In this document: positions 4,702-6,450 of the stretch, piece after piece
Layout of the letters: every line of letters begins with the position of its first letter
How positions within the stretch are numbered: position 1 is the stretch's first letter
Origin: Ruminococcaceae bacterium UBA945
Lineage (GTDB): Bacteria > Bacillota > Clostridia > Oscillospirales > Acutalibacteraceae
Direction of reading: 5' to 3'
Assembly: GCA_002293315.1 (NCBI GenBank)
Contig: DBCZ01000058.1
Coordinates: forward strand, 1-6,450
Length of the DNA stretch: 6,450 nucleotides
Notes under the pieces: model-generated
What the model saw: only the letters and a program-made list of their open reading frames with translations
What the model was told of the DNA's origin: nothing
The model's database searches: none
Position numbers and translations under genes: made by a program

Positions 4702-5481
4702 CTAAAGCACGCTCAATCTCTCTACGCTTCTGCAAAGCCCGGATTTCTCATCCACGTCAAAAATTGCGCAGTCCATTTTCTGCGGACCTTCGGCGTTGTC
4801 AAAGCGAACGGGCAGCTTTGTGCGCAGGCGCTCTATGACAAGCTCGGGCTTCACGCCGAGAGCTGAATCTATAACGCCCGTCATGCCGACGTCGGTGATG
4901 TAGCCTGTTCCACCCGGGAGAACACACTCGTCTGCGGTCGGAACATGCGTGTGTGTGCCGAAAATGGCCGCAACCCTGCCGTTGGCAGCACCGTCTGCGT
5001 AGAAGCCGAAGGCCCGCTTTTCACCGGTGGCCTCGGCGTGGAAATCGACTATTCTAATCTTGGGAAGGTCATGACTGAGAATATCATCAAGGCAGTCAAA
5101 CGGGTCGGCAAGATTCTCCATGAAGGATGTGCCCATGATATTGATAATGCACACCTGAACCCGCCCCATGTCAAAGATGCAGAATCCCTTGCCGGGTGCG
5201 CCTTTTGGGAAGTTTGCCGGGCGAAGGATATTTTCGCGCTCGTCCAGATAATCATAGATTTCCCTGCGCCGAAAGACGTGATTTCCCGTGGTGATAACGT
5301 CCACGCCGCTATCAAACAGGAAATCTGCCGAAAACGGCATGATGCCGTTGCCCACGGCGGAATTTTCACCGTTGGATATAACCAAATCAATTGCTTTCAG
5401 TTTTTTCAGCTCGGGCAGCTTCTTGCGAAGATGCTCGCACCCGCCGCTTCCGACGACGTCGCCGATTGTAAGTATGTTCAT
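4702..5481 (-). CDS. ymdB: YmdB family metallophosphoesterase
   Basis: Calcineurin-like metallophosphoesterase of the TIGR00282/YmdB family; the B. subtilis member hydrolyses 2',3'-cyclic nucleotides and affects biofilm and motility gene expression. The 259 residues, close to the family length, carry all metal and catalytic motifs: D8 in IGDVVG, E39 and N40 in NGENSA, N67 and H68 in TTGNHVF, H148 in VDFHAEAT, H177 and H179 in GTHTHVPT, and the C-terminal YITDVGMTG. The chosen ATG at 5481 has AAGAGG (5487-5492) 5 nt upstream and gives the conserved MNILTIGD start. A GTG at 5508 is in frame but adds a non-conserved extension that begins before the likely transcription start. The gene follows rny on the same strand, as in B. 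subtilis, supporting a shared role in RNA metabolism. The stop is TAG at 4702-4704. Confidence 0.95.
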   Translation of the reverse strand: MNILTIGDVVGSGGCEHLRKKLPELKKLKAIDLVISNGENSAVGNGIMPFSADFLFDSGVDVITTGNHVFRRREIYDYLDERENILRPANFPKGAPGKGFCIFDMGRVQVCIINIMGTSFMENLADPFDCLDDILSHDLPKIRIVDFHAEATGEKRAFGFYADGAANGRVAAIFGTHTHVPTADECVLPGGTGYITDVGMTGVIDSALGVKPELVIERLRTKLPVRFDNAEGPQKMDCAIFDVDEKSGLCRSVERLSVL

Positions 5482-5486
5482 ATATA

Positions 5487-5492
5487 CCTCTT
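5487..5492 (-). promoter_or_regulatory. Ribosome binding site deciding the ymdB start
   Basis: On the minus strand AAGAGG precedes the ATG at 5481 by 5 nt. No comparable site precedes the in-frame GTG at 5508, so translation should start at 5481. Confidence 0.75.
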
Positions 5493-5510
5493 GACTGTCA
5501 GTTTGCACTT

Positions 5511-5519
5511 AGTATACCA
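5511..5519 (-). promoter_or_regulatory. Possible extended -10 promoter of ymdB
   Basis: Read on the minus strand, TGGTATACT combines the extended TGn motif (5517-5519) with TATACT (5511-5516), 5 of 6 to consensus. No good -35 box lies 17 nt upstream, where the rny terminator sits; extended -10 promoters can work without one. It would give a leader of about 23 nt. Read-through from rny is the alternative source of ymdB mRNA. Confidence 0.4.
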
Positions 5520-5526
5520 TATAATC

Positions 5527-5560
5527 AAAAAAAGGACACCCTCGTGAGTGTCCTTTTTCT
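5527..5560 (-). terminator. Intrinsic terminator after rny
   Basis: The minus strand reads AAAAAGGACAC, an 8-nt loop, then GTGTCCTTTTTTT. GGACAC (5534-5539 on +) pairs with GTGTCC (5548-5553), extended by five A-T pairs. On the minus strand the hairpin ends in a T7 run just 4 nt after the rny stop. The flanking A and T runs make it partly symmetrical, so weak activity on the + strand is possible too. Confidence 0.85.
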
Positions 5561-5563
5561 TAG

Positions 5564-6450
5564 CTATTTCGCGTAGTCTATCGTCCTGCTCTCGCGTATC
5601 ATATTGACCTTGATTTGCCCCGGGTACTCGAGGTCTTCCTCAATCTTCTGGCAAATATCCCTTGCGAGGAGAGTCATTTTCTCGTCATTGACAATTTCCG
5701 GCTTGACCATGATTCTTATCTCGCGGCCCGCCTGAATCGCATAGCAGCTGTCAACACCTTCAAACGATGAAGCCACTGCCTCAAGCTTCTCGAGCCTCTT
5801 GATGTAGTTTTCAAGGTTTTCACGTCTTGCGCCCGGTCTGGCCGCCGAAATTGCGTCCGCCGCCTGCACGAGGCACGCGATTATCGTTTTCGGCTCCACA
5901 TCATTGTGATGCGCCGCGATAGCGTGGATAACGACCTCGTTTTCCTTATACTTTCTCGCCACATCCACGCCGATTTCGACGTGTGAGCCTTCAATCTCAT
6001 GATCGAGCGCCTTGCCTATGTCATGAAGCAATCCGGCGCGTCTGGCGGTGGTCGGGTCCAGCCCGAGCTCTGATGCCATCATGCCCGCGAGATATGCAAC
6101 CTCGAGGCTGTGGTCGAGCACGTTCTGACCGTAGCTTGTGCGGTAGCGCAATCTTCCCAAGAGCTTCACAAGCTCATTATGCACACCGTTGACGCCGGCC
6201 TCAATGACGGCTCTCTCGCCCTCGGTTTTAATCGTTTGTTCAACCTCGCGCCGCGCCTTGTTGACGGTTTCCTCAATCCTCGTCGGGTGGATTCTTCCGT
6301 CGGAAATCAGCTTTTCAAGCGCGATTCTCGCCACCTCGCGGCGAACGGGATCAAAGCAGGAAAGCGTGATGGCCTCGGGCGTATCGTCTATTATGAGGTC
6401 AACGCCCGTGAGCGTTTCAATGGCTCTGATGTTTCTGCCCTCGCGGCCGA
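5564..6450 (-). CDS. rny: Ribonuclease Y, C-terminal part (5' end outside the window)
   Basis: Membrane-associated endoribonuclease that starts mRNA decay and processing in Firmicutes. The reading frame is open to the right edge; 294 residues are visible of a protein usually a little over 500, so the N-terminal anchor, coiled coil and first part of the KH domain are missing. The fragment opens in the KH domain ([20 protein letters not shown]), continues with [16 protein letters not shown] and [11 protein letters not shown], and then the HD phosphohydrolase domain. Its metal-binding residues are present: H in LDHSLEVA, the HD pair in LLHDIGKA, H in [10 protein letters not shown] in AAHHND and D in QAADAIS. 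The conserved C-terminus [19 protein letters not shown] is complete and ends at TAG (5564-5566). A GTG at 6334 is an internal codon, not the start. An intrinsic terminator follows, then ymdB on the same strand. Confidence 0.97.
   Translation of the reverse strand, partial: GREGRNIRAIETLTGVDLIIDDTPEAITLSCFDPVRREVARIALEKLISDGRIHPTRIEETVNKARREVEQTIKTEGERAVIEAGVNGVHNELVKLLGRLRYRTSYGQNVLDHSLEVAYLAGMMASELGLDPTTARRAGLLHDIGKALDHEIEGSHVEIGVDVARKYKENEVVIHAIAAHHNDVEPKTIIACLVQAADAISAARPGARRENLENYIKRLEKLEAVASSFEGVDSCYAIQAGREIRIMVKPEIVNDEKMTLLARDICQKIEEDLEYPGQIKVNMIRESRTIDYAK

Noticed and set aside
4945..5547. 200-codon open frame on the plus strand
   Set aside because: It is antisense to ymdB, which has all family catalytic motifs; the frame crosses the ymdB start and terminator region and looks like a shadow.

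Overview
The window looks like chromosome from a low-to-moderate GC Firmicute, most likely a Clostridia-type gut or anaerobe lineage. The reasons are strong AGGAGG-type ribosome binding sites, intrinsic terminators with T-runs, a tRNA cluster with encoded CCA ends, and RNase Y next to YmdB, which are also neighbours in Bacillus subtilis. No phage, plasmid, CRISPR or complete insertion sequence is visible. The taxonomy is an inference from gene content only.

Left part (1-3059, + strand): an intrinsic terminator for a gene lying off the left edge, then a tightly packed three-gene operon. It encodes an OmpR-type response regulator, a membrane sensor histidine kinase (2-nt gap), and a membrane-anchored extracytoplasmic protein of unknown function with a weak PepSY-like segment (11-nt overlap). 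A direct repeat with an 11-bp period sits on the -35 region of the operon promoter and is a candidate site for autoregulation. A terminator-like hairpin with a competing alternative hairpin separates this operon from a membrane-anchored VanY-type (M15) D,D-carboxypeptidase at 3181-3993. Together the four genes suggest envelope sensing and peptidoglycan trimming, but no target of the regulator is proven and no vanHAX genes are present.

Middle (4016-4670, + strand): a consensus-like promoter drives three tRNA genes, Arg(TCT), His(GTG) and Gln(TTG). The His-Gln spacer holds the most unusual feature of the window. The 3' end of tRNA-His plus a few flanking bases (26 bp) is repeated 206 bp downstream, and the DNA between the copies is densely structured, with three hairpins, GAGCG-type short repeats and an extra tRNA T-arm-like motif. 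It resembles a small non-coding mobile or repetitive element lodged at a tRNA end. Hairpins also fill the other tRNA spacers, and a long inverted repeat followed by T5 closes the cluster.

Right part (4702-6450, - strand): ymdB, a metallophosphoesterase, lies downstream of the C-terminal half of rny (RNase Y), whose 5' end is beyond the right edge. An intrinsic terminator follows rny, and a possible extended -10 promoter precedes ymdB, so the two may be partly uncoupled. These two genes converge with the tRNA cluster.
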